Positions 35,785-43,831 of a DNA stretch of 64,000 nucleotides are shown one piece after another. The DNA is taken from NCBI GenBank assembly GCA_900470805.1, contig UCCA01000017.1, positions 1 to 64,000 of the forward strand, in the 5' to 3' direction. The notes under the pieces were generated by a model that was not told the origin of the DNA, did no database searches, and saw nothing but the letters and a program-made list of their open reading frames with translations. The translations under genes were made by a program, and so were the position numbers. The stretch is from Hyphomicrobiales bacterium (GTDB lineage: Bacteria; Pseudomonadota; Alphaproteobacteria; Rhizobiales; Rhizobiaceae). Every line of letters begins with the position of its first letter. Positions within the stretch are counted from its first letter, which is position 1.

Positions 35785-36711
35785 ATGAACAGAAAGACCG
35801 AAACGGCCCGCATCGACATCTATGCCCGCATCACCGACCGGATCGTGGCCGATCTCGAACACGGCGTGCGCCCATGGGTCAAGCCATGGAGCGCCCGCAA
35901 TATGACCGGCCGGGTGAGCCGGCCGCTTCGCCATAACGGGGAGGCCTATACGGGTCTCAACGTCCTGCTTTTATGGTCGGAAAGCGTCGCCTGCGGGTTC
36001 ACTTCCGCGACCTGGATGACCCTGCGTCAGGCCAACGAGCTTGGCGCCCATGTCCGCAAGGGCGAAACCGGCGCCACCGTCGTCTATGCGAGCCGCTTTA
36101 CCAAGACGGAAACCGACGCCGGCGGTGCAGAAATCGAACGCGATATCCCGTTCCTGAAAGCTTACACCGTCTTTAACTGTGATCAAATCGAGGGATTGCC
36201 GGATCATTATTACAGCGCTCCCGAAGCGATCGCCAGACCGCTCGAGCGCATCCGGCATGCCGACCGTTTTTTCGACAACACCGGTGCGGTTGTCCGCTAT
36301 GGTGGAAACCAGGCCTATTATTCGCCGCCGACTGACCACATCCAGCTCCCCGAGCCGGCGCAGTTTCGCGACGTGGCGTCGTTCATTGCCATCCGCGCGC
36401 ATGAAACACTGCACTGGACGTCTGCGGCTCATCGCCTCAACAGGGATCTGTCCCGCTATCACAAGGATCGCCGCGAACGTGCCTTCGAAGAGATGCTCGT
36501 GGAGCTCGGCGCCGCGATGATATGCGCCGATCTCGGGATCGTTCCGGAACTCGAGCCACGGCCGGACCATGCTGCCTATATCCAGACCTGGGCCGCAATC
36601 CTCGGGTCCGACAAGCGCGCGATCTTCCAGGCTGCCGCCCATGCGCAGCGCGCCGTCGCCTATCTCCACGGCCTTCAGCCACAGGCGGCTTCCGATCACG
36701 AGGCGGCGTGA
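35785..36711 (+). CDS. ardC: ArdC-family antirestriction protein
   Basis: A 308-residue protein. The N-terminal DUF1738 ssDNA-binding domain (IYARITDRIVADLEHGVRPW, VKPWSARN) is followed by a zincin-like metallopeptidase domain with HETLH (HExxH) in FIAIRAHETLHWTSAAHRLN and a downstream Glu in ERAFEEMLVELGAAMICADL. ArdC-type proteins protect incoming single-stranded DNA from host restriction during conjugation. GGAGG seven bases before 35785 fixes the start over 35779. It belongs to the element backbone. Confidence 0.9.
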   Translation: MNRKTETARIDIYARITDRIVADLEHGVRPWVKPWSARNMTGRVSRPLRHNGEAYTGLNVLLLWSESVACGFTSATWMTLRQANELGAHVRKGETGATVVYASRFTKTETDAGGAEIERDIPFLKAYTVFNCDQIEGLPDHYYSAPEAIARPLERIRHADRFFDNTGAVVRYGGNQAYYSPPTDHIQLPEPAQFRDVASFIAIRAHETLHWTSAAHRLNRDLSRYHKDRRERAFEEMLVELGAAMICADLGIVPELEPRPDHAAYIQTWAAILGSDKRAIFQAAAHAQRAVAYLHGLQPQAASDHEAA

Positions 36712-36753
36712 GGTTGTTCAAACACAAGCTTGCCGACCACGCTCAATCTTCGA

Positions 36754-37050
36754 GGATTCGGCTCAGAGCGCTGTCGCGCGGGGCCGAGGTTCAATCCACC
36801 ACGATGGCGCCGATGGCCGCCCATGGTTAGATCGGGTCGATGCCTGAGTGTGCGATCTTCGCCAATACCGGCTTGGAACCTGGCGCCGTCTACGATCATC
36901 TCCAAGACAACAGGTGCTGGCGGCAGATGCGTGACCGGGATCGGCTTTCCCGGGAGGATGCTGTCGAAGTCGATTGGGCGCGCCGCCACAAGCTGCGGGG
37001 TATTCGCGGCGAGGTCTTGCCTCACACCGCTCGTCGTCCCGCTCCATGAA
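36754..37050 (+). pseudogene. PAPS-reductase-like element protein, N-terminal relic
   Basis: The frame reads LRALSRGAEVQSTTMAPMAA, HG, a TAG at 36828-36830, then IGSMPECAIFANTGLEPGAV, YDHLQ. This matches the PP-loop start of phage/ICE PAPS-reductase-like proteins (usual LSLGAGVQSTTxALMAAHGEIGPMPDCAIFADTGxEP). The stop replaces a Glu codon, the PP-loop Gly is changed, and beyond residue 50 the frame loses resemblance. A dead gene. Confidence 0.65.
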
Positions 37051-37605
37051 GCCGATTTCTCCACTGCTGCCGACCATGGCCAGCTCGCTCGTAGGCCGGG
37101 CGCGTGCGAGGAAATGCGCGGTGTCCAGTTGGACAGGTCGAGTAGCGTCAGCTTCTCGGAGGGGCCAGGCCGACCGGCGCGATCACGACAACGTCGTCGT
37201 GATGGGAAAATGGTGGCACGCGATCTGAAGCCGACCGGTCAGCGTGGCCAGGCAGTAGCGGGGGTACGAGATCGCAGCGTCGCGATTCATGTCGGTCGCG
37301 AGCCTGCTGTTGACTGCGGGTCGTGACCTTCCCATCCGGAACGACCGACCACCCCCACGCAGACCTCGATGGGACTGGTGTGACCGAAGGACGCCTTCGT
37401 CTCGATCGCCTGGACCGCAACGGCCGTCCGCAACTTTCTTCCCCTGCGAACGGGTTCGCATTCCTCGCGCGACAAGAAAGTCGCTCCAGGCCGCCCTTCA
37501 CTGACGTTTCGGCCCAAGGGTGCGGCGTCGATCGCCGTCGGTCTTGACACCGCCATCGAGGCCGCGATGGGCGCGGCCCGAACACACCGGAAAAGGAACA
37601 CGACA
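37051..37605. other. Region between the PAPS-reductase relic and DUF736
   Basis: About 555 bases, probably the decayed rest of the PAPS-reductase-like gene followed by a GC-rich leader. Open frames exist on both strands but none has a family resemblance or ribosome-binding site. Confidence 0.45.
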
Positions 37606-37923
37606 ATGGCAGTCATCGGCGAATTCACCACCAACGGCAATAATTCCATCATCGGCAATGTTCGCACCCTCACCGTCAGCATGAAGGCCCGCCTCAATCC
37701 GATCGAACGCGCCTCGCGGGACGCCCCGGATTTCCGGATCACCGCCGGAAATGGCGTCGAGGTTGGCGCCGGCTGGAAGGCGGTCTCCAACGACGGCGAG
37801 GAATACATCTCGGTCAAGCTCGACGACCCGAGCTTCAACGCACCGATCACCGCGGCACTGTGGCCGGGCGAGACGGTTGGTGAATATGCCCTCATCTGGA
37901 ACCGGCCGAAGCGCGAGATTTGA
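37606..37923 (+). CDS. DUF736 family protein
   Basis: A 105-residue protein: MAVIGEFTTNGNNSIIGNVR, TLTVSMKARLNPIERASRDA, PDFRITAGNGVEVGAGWKAV, then EEYISVKLDDPSFNAPITAA and a C-terminal VGEYALIWNRPKRE. This is a full-length DUF736 protein, typical of alphaproteobacterial plasmids, often near ardC and toprim genes. Function unknown; a DNA- or RNA-binding role is sometimes guessed. A strong hairpin follows the stop. Confidence 0.9.
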   Translation: MAVIGEFTTNGNNSIIGNVRTLTVSMKARLNPIERASRDAPDFRITAGNGVEVGAGWKAVSNDGEEYISVKLDDPSFNAPITAALWPGETVGEYALIWNRPKREI

Positions 37924-37930
37924 TCCTCGC

Positions 37931-37969
37931 AACGACGAGCCCCGCCATAGGATGGCGGGGCTCGTCGTT
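37931..37969. terminator. Very strong hairpin after DUF736
   Basis: A perfect 18-bp stem (AACGACGAGCCCCGCCAT and its complement) with a 3-base loop, 8 bases after the stop codon. No T run, but the length makes it a likely transcription barrier or processing site. Confidence 0.75.
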
Positions 37970-38075
37970 CGTCGTCTGGCTTGGCACTGGGCCTTGAAGC
38001 ACATCGCCGGCTCCTCTGCTGCCCCCAAAGCCCGCCTGAAGGCCCGCCTTCCGCCGTATCCATGGAGCGGCCGAT

Positions 38076-38417
38076 ATGAGCCGCTACACCACCACCTTTA
38101 CCCGAGCCGCCTCGGGCGAGGTTGATCGCGACACCGCCATTGGCTATGGCCGCTCGCTTCAGAGCTTTTTCCTGCAGGCATCCGTCAGTTCCGAAGACGA
38201 CGATCTTGAACACTGGTTTGGACGAATAGCGCGTATTCCGGACGCTGCAGACTTCCGAACGGCTGCCCGTGAGCGCGGCTTCGACTTCGTGCCGATGGCG
38301 TCGGGCATGCTTTACCGGCTCGTCGATGATCAAGGCCGCGAGGCGGTCCGTCCCGCCGGCAAACCATCATCCAGGAGCTTCGCCGCCTGGCTGGATCGTG
38401 ACAGAGTGCCCGAATGA
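38076..38417 (+). CDS. Small mobile-element protein of unknown function
   Basis: A 113-residue protein: MSRYTTTFTRAASGEVDRDT, AIGYGRSLQSFFLQASVSSE, FGRIARIPDAADFRTAARER, GFDFVPMASGMLYRLVDDQG. Ordered and well composed. It lies between two hairpin terminators and is thus its own unit. I know no family. Confidence 0.65.
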   Translation: MSRYTTTFTRAASGEVDRDTAIGYGRSLQSFFLQASVSSEDDDLEHWFGRIARIPDAADFRTAARERGFDFVPMASGMLYRLVDDQGREAVRPAGKPSSRSFAAWLDRDRVPE

Positions 38418-38419
38418 CA

Positions 38420-38444
38420 AAGCCCGGCACATGATGCCGGGCTT
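38420..38444. terminator. Bidirectional terminator between convergent genes
   Basis: A 10-bp stem AAGCCCGGCA / TGCCGGGCTT with a 5-base loop, two bases after the + strand stop and 22 bases before the HU gene's stop. No T run on either side. Confidence 0.65.
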
Positions 38445-38465
38445 CGCCCTATCCGTGCCACCAGG

Positions 38466-38744
38466 CTACTTGTTCAGCGCATCCTTCAGCGCCTTGGCAG
38501 GCGTGAAGGCGAGCTTCCTGGCGGCCGCAACCTTGATCGTTGCGCCCGTCGCCGGGTTTCGCGCCTCCCGCTCCGGGGTCGCCTTCACCTTGAACTTCCC
38601 GAACCCTGGCAGACTTGTTTCGTTGCCCGCCACCGCGGCCGCCGTGATCGAAGAGATCACCGCCTCAACGATGGTCTTGGCCTGCGCTTTGGTCAGGTTG
38701 TGGTCGGTCGCGATCGTATCGGCGATTTCGTTTGTGGTCGTCAT
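38466..38744 (-). CDS. HU-family DNA-binding protein
   Basis: A 92-residue HU. ADTIATDHNLTKAQAKTIVE and the helical start are followed by LPGFGKFKVKATPEREARNP, ATGATIKVAAARKLAFTPAK (the beta arms and conserved RNPxTG). It binds and bends DNA without sequence specificity and may compact the element or assist recombination. Convergent with its neighbour. Confidence 0.93.
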   Translation of the reverse strand: MTTTNEIADTIATDHNLTKAQAKTIVEAVISSITAAAVAGNETSLPGFGKFKVKATPEREARNPATGATIKVAAARKLAFTPAKALKDALNK

Positions 38745-39135
38745 GGTCTTGTCTCCGCATCTTTGACCGCAAGACCCTCGCAGCGGATGTCGCGCATGTC
38801 ATCGGCGCGCCGCAGCACAAAAGCCGGAAAACCTGGCCTTTCCACAACTTCGCGAGAGCGAGATCCCTAAAGCGCGCCTCCACCTAGCCTCGCCCGTCCA
38901 AAGGGGTGCCATACGGAGAGGGTATGTCTGCTCAGTCTCGCCAAGGGTGCCATGAGCGATCGCCCCGCCTCAAGGTCGTGCGGCACCTCCAATTTTGCCT
39001 CCGCTCCGGTTCCCTCCGCTCCACCAAATTTGGCTCCTCCGCACGCCGGCTCCGCCGGTCGCTGAAGCGAACCTTGACCCGACACGACCCCTCATGACCG
39101 CAGGCGTCGTCATTCACAACGTCAAGGAGACGAAG
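38745..39135. other. Intergenic region, HU promoter side and leader
   Basis: About 390 bases between divergent genes. The right half is GC-rich with short palindromes like the other leaders. No gene supported. Confidence 0.45.
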
Positions 39136-39300
39136 ATGCTTCTGGAACAACACATTGAAGAGCTGCGCCTGGAATTGAATGCATCGGTTGACGCCCTAGA
39201 GCGCCGCGAGATCGAACTCGAACTCGAGCTGGCACGCGCCGAGCTTGCGGTGATCATCGCCGAACAGGACGGTCAGGTCTCGGCCGAGCCTCCCTTCTGA
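39136..39300 (+). CDS. Small coiled-coil protein (54 residues)
   Basis: MLLEQHIEELRLELNASVDA, LERREIELELELARAELAVI: a continuous heptad pattern of Leu/Ile with Glu and Arg, so a coiled coil. AAGGAG six bases before the ATG gives good support for a start at 39136, despite the longer open frame. Function unknown; a dimeric partner or regulator is possible. Confidence 0.6.
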   Translation: MLLEQHIEELRLELNASVDALERREIELELELARAELAVIIAEQDGQVSAEPPF

Positions 39301-39654
39301 GGGAGGCCTTTGCCGTCCAGCCTGGCCCGGCCCGCCGGATCGACCGGCGCGCCGGGCGTGAAGCTCCGCTTCGCAATATCGCGCCGAGGCTTGATAGCCG
39401 CAAGGCGTTGTCGAGACGCGCGGCCCTTCCTGTCGAAGCCATCTCACCCTTGCCTGGATGGTGCAGTCCGTCCGCCGAGACGAAACCTTCTTTGCCGGCA
39501 TTGCCCCGCTTTCGGCTCCTCGCGAAACAAAATACCGGCAAAAGCAGCCAATTCGCTGCAGGTAATTCGCTGTGCTTCGCCCGTGCCGGTGCGTCACGGC
39601 AGCCGGACCGCCTCCGATCCCCGCAATGACGGTTTTTCGAAAGGAGCACATGTC
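39301..39654 (+). other. GC-rich noncoding leader
   Basis: About 355 bases, GC-rich, with palindromes such as GGCCCGCCGGATCGACCGGC near 39327. No gene supported. Confidence 0.45.
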
Positions 39655-39801
39655 ATGCATCAACTCGCCAAAAACGTCGCCGCGACCACCGCAGGCTCAG
39701 CGCCCGCGCCACGGTCTCTTCTCGAGGGTAAGTTCGGTTTGACGCTGGCGGTCAAGATCTCATTCTCCCTCGAGATCAAAAGCGCTTTCGAAATCGATTA
39801 G
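39655..39801 (+). CDS. Possible small protein (48 residues)
   Basis: MHQLAKNVAATTAGSAPAPR, then LTLAVKISFSLEIKSAFEID. A GGAG lies eight bases before the ATG at 39655. Composition is plausible for a real small protein, but no family is known and the region is otherwise noncoding. Confidence 0.4.
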   Translation: MHQLAKNVAATTAGSAPAPRSLLEGKFGLTLAVKISFSLEIKSAFEID

Positions 39802-39868
39802 AGCCGACGGGGATGATAGATAACCTTGGACCTCCACGGCGGGCCTTTCGCGCTCGGGGGCCGCTAGG

Positions 39869-40204
39869 TCAGTCCGCGTGTCGCTGTGGGGTCGGGCTGT
39901 ACCCGCGGCGGCGCTTCTGACGCAGAATGTCCAGAAACAACGACACGGCCTCCTGCTCGTTTTCGAAGATATGGAGTTTCGACTGCCCGCGTGATCCAAT
40001 CCGGCCCCAGCGCCGCGTCAGACAGGCCTGGCCGAACAGCGTCAACGAGATATCCATGGCGTAGTAGCGCGCCATGTTTCGCAGAGCGTCCGATCGTTCG
40101 ACATAGAGCTGGTAGGGCTGCGAGATCATGGATGCAGAATCGTCGATCCCGCCGTCTCCGTCCAACGACAGTTGTGAATCGATTGGCGGGCTTCGATTCA
40201 TCAC
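39869..40204 (-). CDS. WGR-domain protein
   Basis: A 111-residue protein. YQLYVERSDALRNMARYYAM, LFGQACLTRRWGRIGSRGQS, then KLHIFENEQEAVSLFLDILR form a stand-alone WGR domain (named for Trp-Gly-Arg). In eukaryotes WGR occurs in PARPs and senses DNA ends; in bacteria it occurs in short proteins on rhizobial plasmids, function unknown. Start at 40204 or 40201 (ATGATG). Confidence 0.85.
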   Translation of the reverse strand: MMNRSPPIDSQLSLDGDGGIDDSASMISQPYQLYVERSDALRNMARYYAMDISLTLFGQACLTRRWGRIGSRGQSKLHIFENEQEAVSLFLDILRQKRRRGYSPTPQRHAD

Positions 40205-40699
40205 CGTGATGGATGAACTGATGGAAGACGCGGTGGTCTGAGCGATCCGACCCTTGGCCGAACGCGCTTCAAGTGCGTCGCGCCGCGCCGCTCACGAAGC
40301 CCGCTGTGCGGTCTCTGGCTTCGGTGCGAGTTGGAACCCGACCGGCCTTTCGGGCCGGTAGACGGAGATTGCCGTGACTTCCCCAGACAATACGGAGAAA
40401 ATAGGCATCCTTCGCTGCGGCCTATCCTTCCCGGGTTCCGTCGCCCGCCCACTCCTGCCGTGTGCTCGCCGTCTCATCATTCGCAGCCTTCGATGTTGGA
40501 TCCCTGCGTCTAACCATCCCGGCAAATCTCGACGACGGCTTGCTTCAGCATCCTCTTCAGAGCGGCAAAACACCGCGCTGTTCTGCGACGCGGGTCGTCG
40601 GCGTGACACCTCCGATCGTTGTTGCTTGGTCTGACGAGTCGCAACATCATTTGCATCTCGGGCGAGGTTCCTGGCCGGTCTGAAGAGGATGGCAGGATA

Positions 40700-40769
40700 G
40701 GCTATTGGTATACCCATAGCCGTTTCGCCCGAGGGGCGAGCGCAAGGCGCGCCTTGCGGAGGTGCCTCC
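40700..40769. repeat. Cluster of four consecutive inverted repeats, candidate oriT
   Basis: In 70 bases: (1) 40700-40721, arms GGCTAT / ATAGCC around GGTATACC; (2) 40726-40738, CGCCC-GAG-GGGCG; (3) 40741-40758, perfect palindrome CGCAAGGCGCGCCTTGCG; (4) 40758-40769, GGAGG-TG-CCTCC. The right edge of repeat 3 (GCGCGCCTTGCGG) is similar to nic-region sequences of MobQ-type origins of transfer, e.g. the RSF1010 form GTGCGCCCTTACGG (recalled). Role inferred. Confidence 0.45.
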
Positions 40770-40889
40770 AACGTCTTCTGAGGTCGCTGAAAAGGTGGGT
40801 GTCGAATGATCCTCCAATTCTTCGAAGGATGTCAAAAACGCAAGCGGAAGAGGAAGGGTTAATTGTCGGTTGCGAGCGGCGGATGGGCA

Positions 40890-41160
40890 GTTGAGCGTTT
40901 GGGCAAATCGGCAAACCGGTGCAGCGCGCATCGCCAATGGGCTTTTGGTGAATCGGCGAATGAGCATGTAGGTGAACGAGTGAAGATGCGACCGCGTGTA
41001 TCGGCGGATCGGCTTATAAGTGGATGCGACAATCGGGGAATAGGTGCTTGCGCGCGTCGGTGAACCGGTGGGTCACTTACTTGGTACATCGGCGTTTGAG
41101 CGGATGCGCCAATCGAATTTTGAGCGTATAGGCGATTGCGCGAATGAGGTTATCGGCCAT
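40890..41160. repeat. Degenerate iterated repeats
   Basis: Words built on GGTGAA and ATCGGC recur: GGTGAATCGGCG (40947), GGTGAACGAGTG (40971), GGTGAACCGGTG (41059). GGATGCGACAATCG (41022-41035) recurs as GGATGCGCCAATCG (41102-41115), 80 bases apart. The pattern resembles iterons of a replication or transfer origin, or a decayed minisatellite. Confidence 0.45.
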
Positions 41161-41277
41161 TAGATGCCTTACCTATTGAGCGAGTAGCTCATGGGCAATC
41201 GCCGGGGGCAGTGTCGAAATTGCTATTCAGAATATTTGACACACGACCGTCTTGAGAGGCAGAAATCATGATGCTAT

Positions 41278-41299
41278 GAATTATACTGCAGTGTAATTC
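41278..41299 (+). promoter_or_regulatory. T4SS-region operator-like palindrome, copy 1
   Basis: The core TTATACTGCAGTGTAA (41281-41296) lies in a 22-bp palindrome with one mismatched pair. It is 42 bases before the gene at 41338. It shares TTATAC-N3-AGT-RNWA with copies at 42613, 42667, 60015 and 63379. Confidence 0.7.
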
Positions 41300-41337
41300 T
41301 GGCATGGTGATCTCAACTGACAATAGCCCGAGCTCTT

Positions 41338-42102
41338 TTGACGAAGGAATGGTTCCCCGTCCCTGTCGCGGTCGACTGCCCTGGCTGCGGTGCTCAGACG
41401 CGATCGGCCGCTATCGTCGTTGGGCCGACCGCCCTTGTGAACGATGCTGGCTTCAAGCCGGACGATGATTTGCTATCCAAGCCCTGGAAGCACCTCAATG
41501 GCTACGCCCTGGTCGAGAATCTTGGCGGTCGGACCCAGAACATAGAACGGTTCATCGTTGATCGCTTTCATGCATCCTTTGTCGTGGTGGATGGCAGCTT
41601 GCGATCGATATGTCAGCATTGCCATGATTCACTCCCTCTGGATTCCATGCGGGCTGCCGCGATGAACGGCTTCGTTCGGCTGGGTGCCCGGCGGTGCCTG
41701 CTGGCCAATGAAGGGCTACTCATCTTCTCTTCTCATGTAGAATTGACCGAGTTCAGGAGCGGCACGACCATCGAAGAAGATCGCTTGCGGTATCCCGATT
41801 ACGCGTTGATGCTGATCTGCGACGCCGAAAGCCGCGCCGGGGAGACCGGCACGATCGAACTCTGGCACAGCATTGCTCGCGGCGATTACGCCTTGATCAT
41901 CAAGGGCCATACGGGCCAGGAGATGCTTCGTGACGGCATGAGCGACGATCTGGCAAGCGCTGTCGCGTTCATTTCTGATCTCGGTCTCGTCGTGACCGAA
42001 CTCCATCTGGCTCGGTCCGCATCCCCTTTCTGTTCGCTCGCCCGCGACCTCTTCATCGACGCATTGATTGACGCTGGCTATGGCCGGGAAACCCAGGAGT
42101 AA
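41338..42102 (+). CDS. Unknown Cys-containing protein preceding the T4SS
   Basis: A 254-residue soluble protein. Two CxxC pairs, CPGCGAQ (about residue 14) and CQHCHD (about 92), suggest a zinc site. The rest is a mixed alpha/beta chain without signal peptide or membrane helix. It starts at TTG with a weak site; no in-frame ATG exists before residue 100. It is followed by a lipoprotein gene four bases after its stop and preceded by operator copy 1, so the pair is probably controlled with the secretion genes. Function unknown. Confidence 0.75.
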   Translation: MTKEWFPVPVAVDCPGCGAQTRSAAIVVGPTALVNDAGFKPDDDLLSKPWKHLNGYALVENLGGRTQNIERFIVDRFHASFVVVDGSLRSICQHCHDSLPLDSMRAAAMNGFVRLGARRCLLANEGLLIFSSHVELTEFRSGTTIEEDRLRYPDYALMLICDAESRAGETGTIELWHSIARGDYALIIKGHTGQEMLRDGMSDDLASAVAFISDLGLVVTELHLARSASPFCSLARDLFIDALIDAGYGRETQE

Positions 42103-42106
42103 CGAC

Positions 42107-42565
42107 ATGCAGAATTTGAGGGCACTTTGCCTACTCTCGACCTTCATTGCGTCGTTTGCGGGATGCGCGAGCGTCAATCCGCCACCGCGTCCGCTTCCAC
42201 CGGCACCATATACGTATCTAAGCCTGGCTGATTGCAGGCACCATGGCTCGACGATTGTCGACTGCCAGTTGGAATATGGCGCGGATTTCGCGCGCCATCG
42301 TCTGGGCTCGGTTCAGCAGACGGGTCGCGGCTATCCGTCCGTTGACGACCATCGCTACCAAGTTGCCTCCTGCGCTTCGGCGCCGCGCATTCAGAAAGAG
42401 CTTCCAAACTTTACCTGTCAAATCTACGGGGCGCGATCGGGGGTGGATGCGGGCTCGGTACTGGTCAAAGGCGGCACGGCGGTCCGTCTTGGCCGGATAT
42501 TCGGGGATCAGGAACAAATCCGATACCGCTGGACACCGGACCGATGGTCGCGCGTAGGCGATTGA
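42107..42565 (+). CDS. Lipoprotein of unknown function, cotranscribed
   Basis: A 152-residue protein with a lipoprotein signal (MQNLRALCLLSTFIASFAGC; Cys20 is the lipidation site), a Pro-rich linker (PPPRPLPPAP), then a domain with three more Cys. AGGAG eight bases before the ATG at 42107 sets the start over 42068. Outer-membrane anchoring is probable (no Asp at +2). It may be an accessory component of the secretion machine, by location and shared operator. Confidence 0.75.
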   Translation: MQNLRALCLLSTFIASFAGCASVNPPPRPLPPAPYTYLSLADCRHHGSTIVDCQLEYGADFARHRLGSVQQTGRGYPSVDDHRYQVASCASAPRIQKELPNFTCQIYGARSGVDAGSVLVKGGTAVRLGRIFGDQEQIRYRWTPDRWSRVGD

Positions 42566-42607
42566 AATTCCCTGGTTATTAGTTCTTTGCCCAAGAATCA
42601 TAGCGAT

Positions 42608-42682
42608 AAAAATTATACGAGAGTGATATTTTCAGTTGATTTCTATGAAGGAATACAGTTCAAGACTTATACGGCAGTATAA
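42608..42682 (+). promoter_or_regulatory. Two operator-like elements before virB1
   Basis: Copies TTATACGAGAGTGATA (42613-42628) and TTATACGGCAGTATAA (42667-42682) are 54 bases apart, close to five helical turns. The second contains TATAAT (42678-42683), a possible -10 box 18 bases before the virB1 ATG, and is flanked by AGTTCAA (42657) and TTGAACT (42685). A regulator bound here would cover the promoter. Confidence 0.7.
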
Positions 42683-42700
42683 TTTTGAACTGGTTCGGAA

Positions 42701-43831
42701 ATGGATAGCAGCTCGCATTATCTCAAGAGGTTTCCGCAAGACATACGGTTACGGAGTTCCGTCTGGTCCGCAATCGCCTCGGTCTTTCTCCTCACAGAGC
42801 ATGCCTCAAGCCTCGGCAACGAACATCAAACCTGGCGCGTTGAAGCTACCGACAGCCATTTTGTCGGTTCCAGCGTAGTAGTTAAATCCGCGTTCTTGCC
42901 GACGGTCGACGCACTAACGGACGCGTCCCGACAGGTTCCTGGTTTTTCTCTGCCAGTCGGCACCCGGAGCCTCGCGGCGCGGTTTGCCGAACCGCTGGCC
43001 GACGTCAATAATCCATTGCCCGTCGCCGCAAGCACTCCGGCAGTAGCTCTGTCGAAACCGCTTATTCCCGCGGTCGGGCTGACCGACGATGAGGATGCCA
43101 AACGCCGGCGTGCAGCTTATTCGGCGATCGGGGTCTTCTCTCTTGCGGACACGGCGACCGTGACATCAGCTGCGCTCGGCGGAGATAGCCCGCAGCCGTC
43201 TCATACCGCGGCGCCGCGAAGTGATCTCCTCGATGGCGTTCCGGAGGCCTATGCGGCACTCGTCGCCAGGATCGCGGCAGAAGAAGAAGTCGATCCGAAC
43301 TGGGTGCTCGCGGTCATGCGGGCCGAGAACGCAGGCTTTGATCGGCAGCTTGCCAGCCCCGCCGGCGCCATCGGCCTGATGCAGGTCATGCCGCAGATTG
43401 GAACGGCCTTTGGTGCCACCGACCTGACTGATCCCGAACAAAACATCCGTGCCGGTACGCGCTTTTTGCATCGACTGATCGGCGAATACCGCAATCCTGT
43501 CCTGATCGCCTCGGCGTACAACGCCGGCGAGCCGAGTGTCGATGCCAACCATTCGCTGCCGTTGATCCAAGAGACCGCCGACTATGTCACGCGGGTCGTC
43601 GGATACTACACCGGCATGCCTGCAGCTGTCCCGACGGCTCATATGGGCATCCAGCCTCAGGCGAGCGCTTCGCCAGCTACTCACAGGGATCGCGCCGAGC
43701 GCGCAAAGTCTCCGATGCTTGTTTTCTCAGTCGCAGAACCGTCAGCAGCGCTTGGGCCGGCTCCTCGGGAGCCTGGTCCCCTCGCTGCCGGCGGTCCAGT
43801 GAAGATTGTCAAGGAAGAGGTAATCCCATGA
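42701..43831 (+). CDS. virB1: VirB1-like lytic transglycosylase
   Basis: A 376-residue protein. An N-terminal hydrophobic stretch (SSVWSAIASVFLLTEHASS) may act as the export signal, although it is preceded by a longer basic head. A disordered Ala/Pro region follows, then the SLT domain at about 185-310: VDPNWVLAVMRAENAGFD (catalytic Glu), GAIGLMQVMPQIGTAFG, LIASAYNAG. It cuts peptidoglycan to let the secretion channel through. It is the first gene of the operon; ATGA joins it to virB2. Confidence 0.88.
   Translation: MDSSSHYLKRFPQDIRLRSSVWSAIASVFLLTEHASSLGNEHQTWRVEATDSHFVGSSVVVKSAFLPTVDALTDASRQVPGFSLPVGTRSLAARFAEPLADVNNPLPVAASTPAVALSKPLIPAVGLTDDEDAKRRRAAYSAIGVFSLADTATVTSAALGGDSPQPSHTAAPRSDLLDGVPEAYAALVARIAAEEEVDPNWVLAVMRAENAGFDRQLASPAGAIGLMQVMPQIGTAFGATDLTDPEQNIRAGTRFLHRLIGEYRNPVLIASAYNAGEPSVDANHSLPLIQETADYVTRVVGYYTGMPAAVPTAHMGIQPQASASPATHRDRAERAKSPMLVFSVAEPSAALGPAPREPGPLAAGGPVKIVKEEVIP

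Larger units (their letters stand above)
40205..41277. other. Kilobase region without a supported gene
   Basis: The largest noncoding stretch of the element. It contains the inverted-repeat cluster at 40700-40769 and the degenerate repeats at 40890-41160, listed separately. Open frames on both strands are irregular and overlap those repeats. Confidence 0.55.

Noticed and set aside
36730..37326. 198-residue + strand frame
   Set aside because: Arg/Pro/Ser-rich shadow frame over the PAPS-reductase relic; the relic's own frame has the recognisable motifs.
40292..40967. Minus-strand frames of 159 and 106 residues
   Set aside because: They run through the inverted-repeat cluster, have low-complexity composition and no recognisable domain.
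27600..41160. Possible CRISPR array in the repeat-rich stretches
   Set aside because: Repeats are imperfect, unequally spaced and lack uniform spacers; no cas genes are present.
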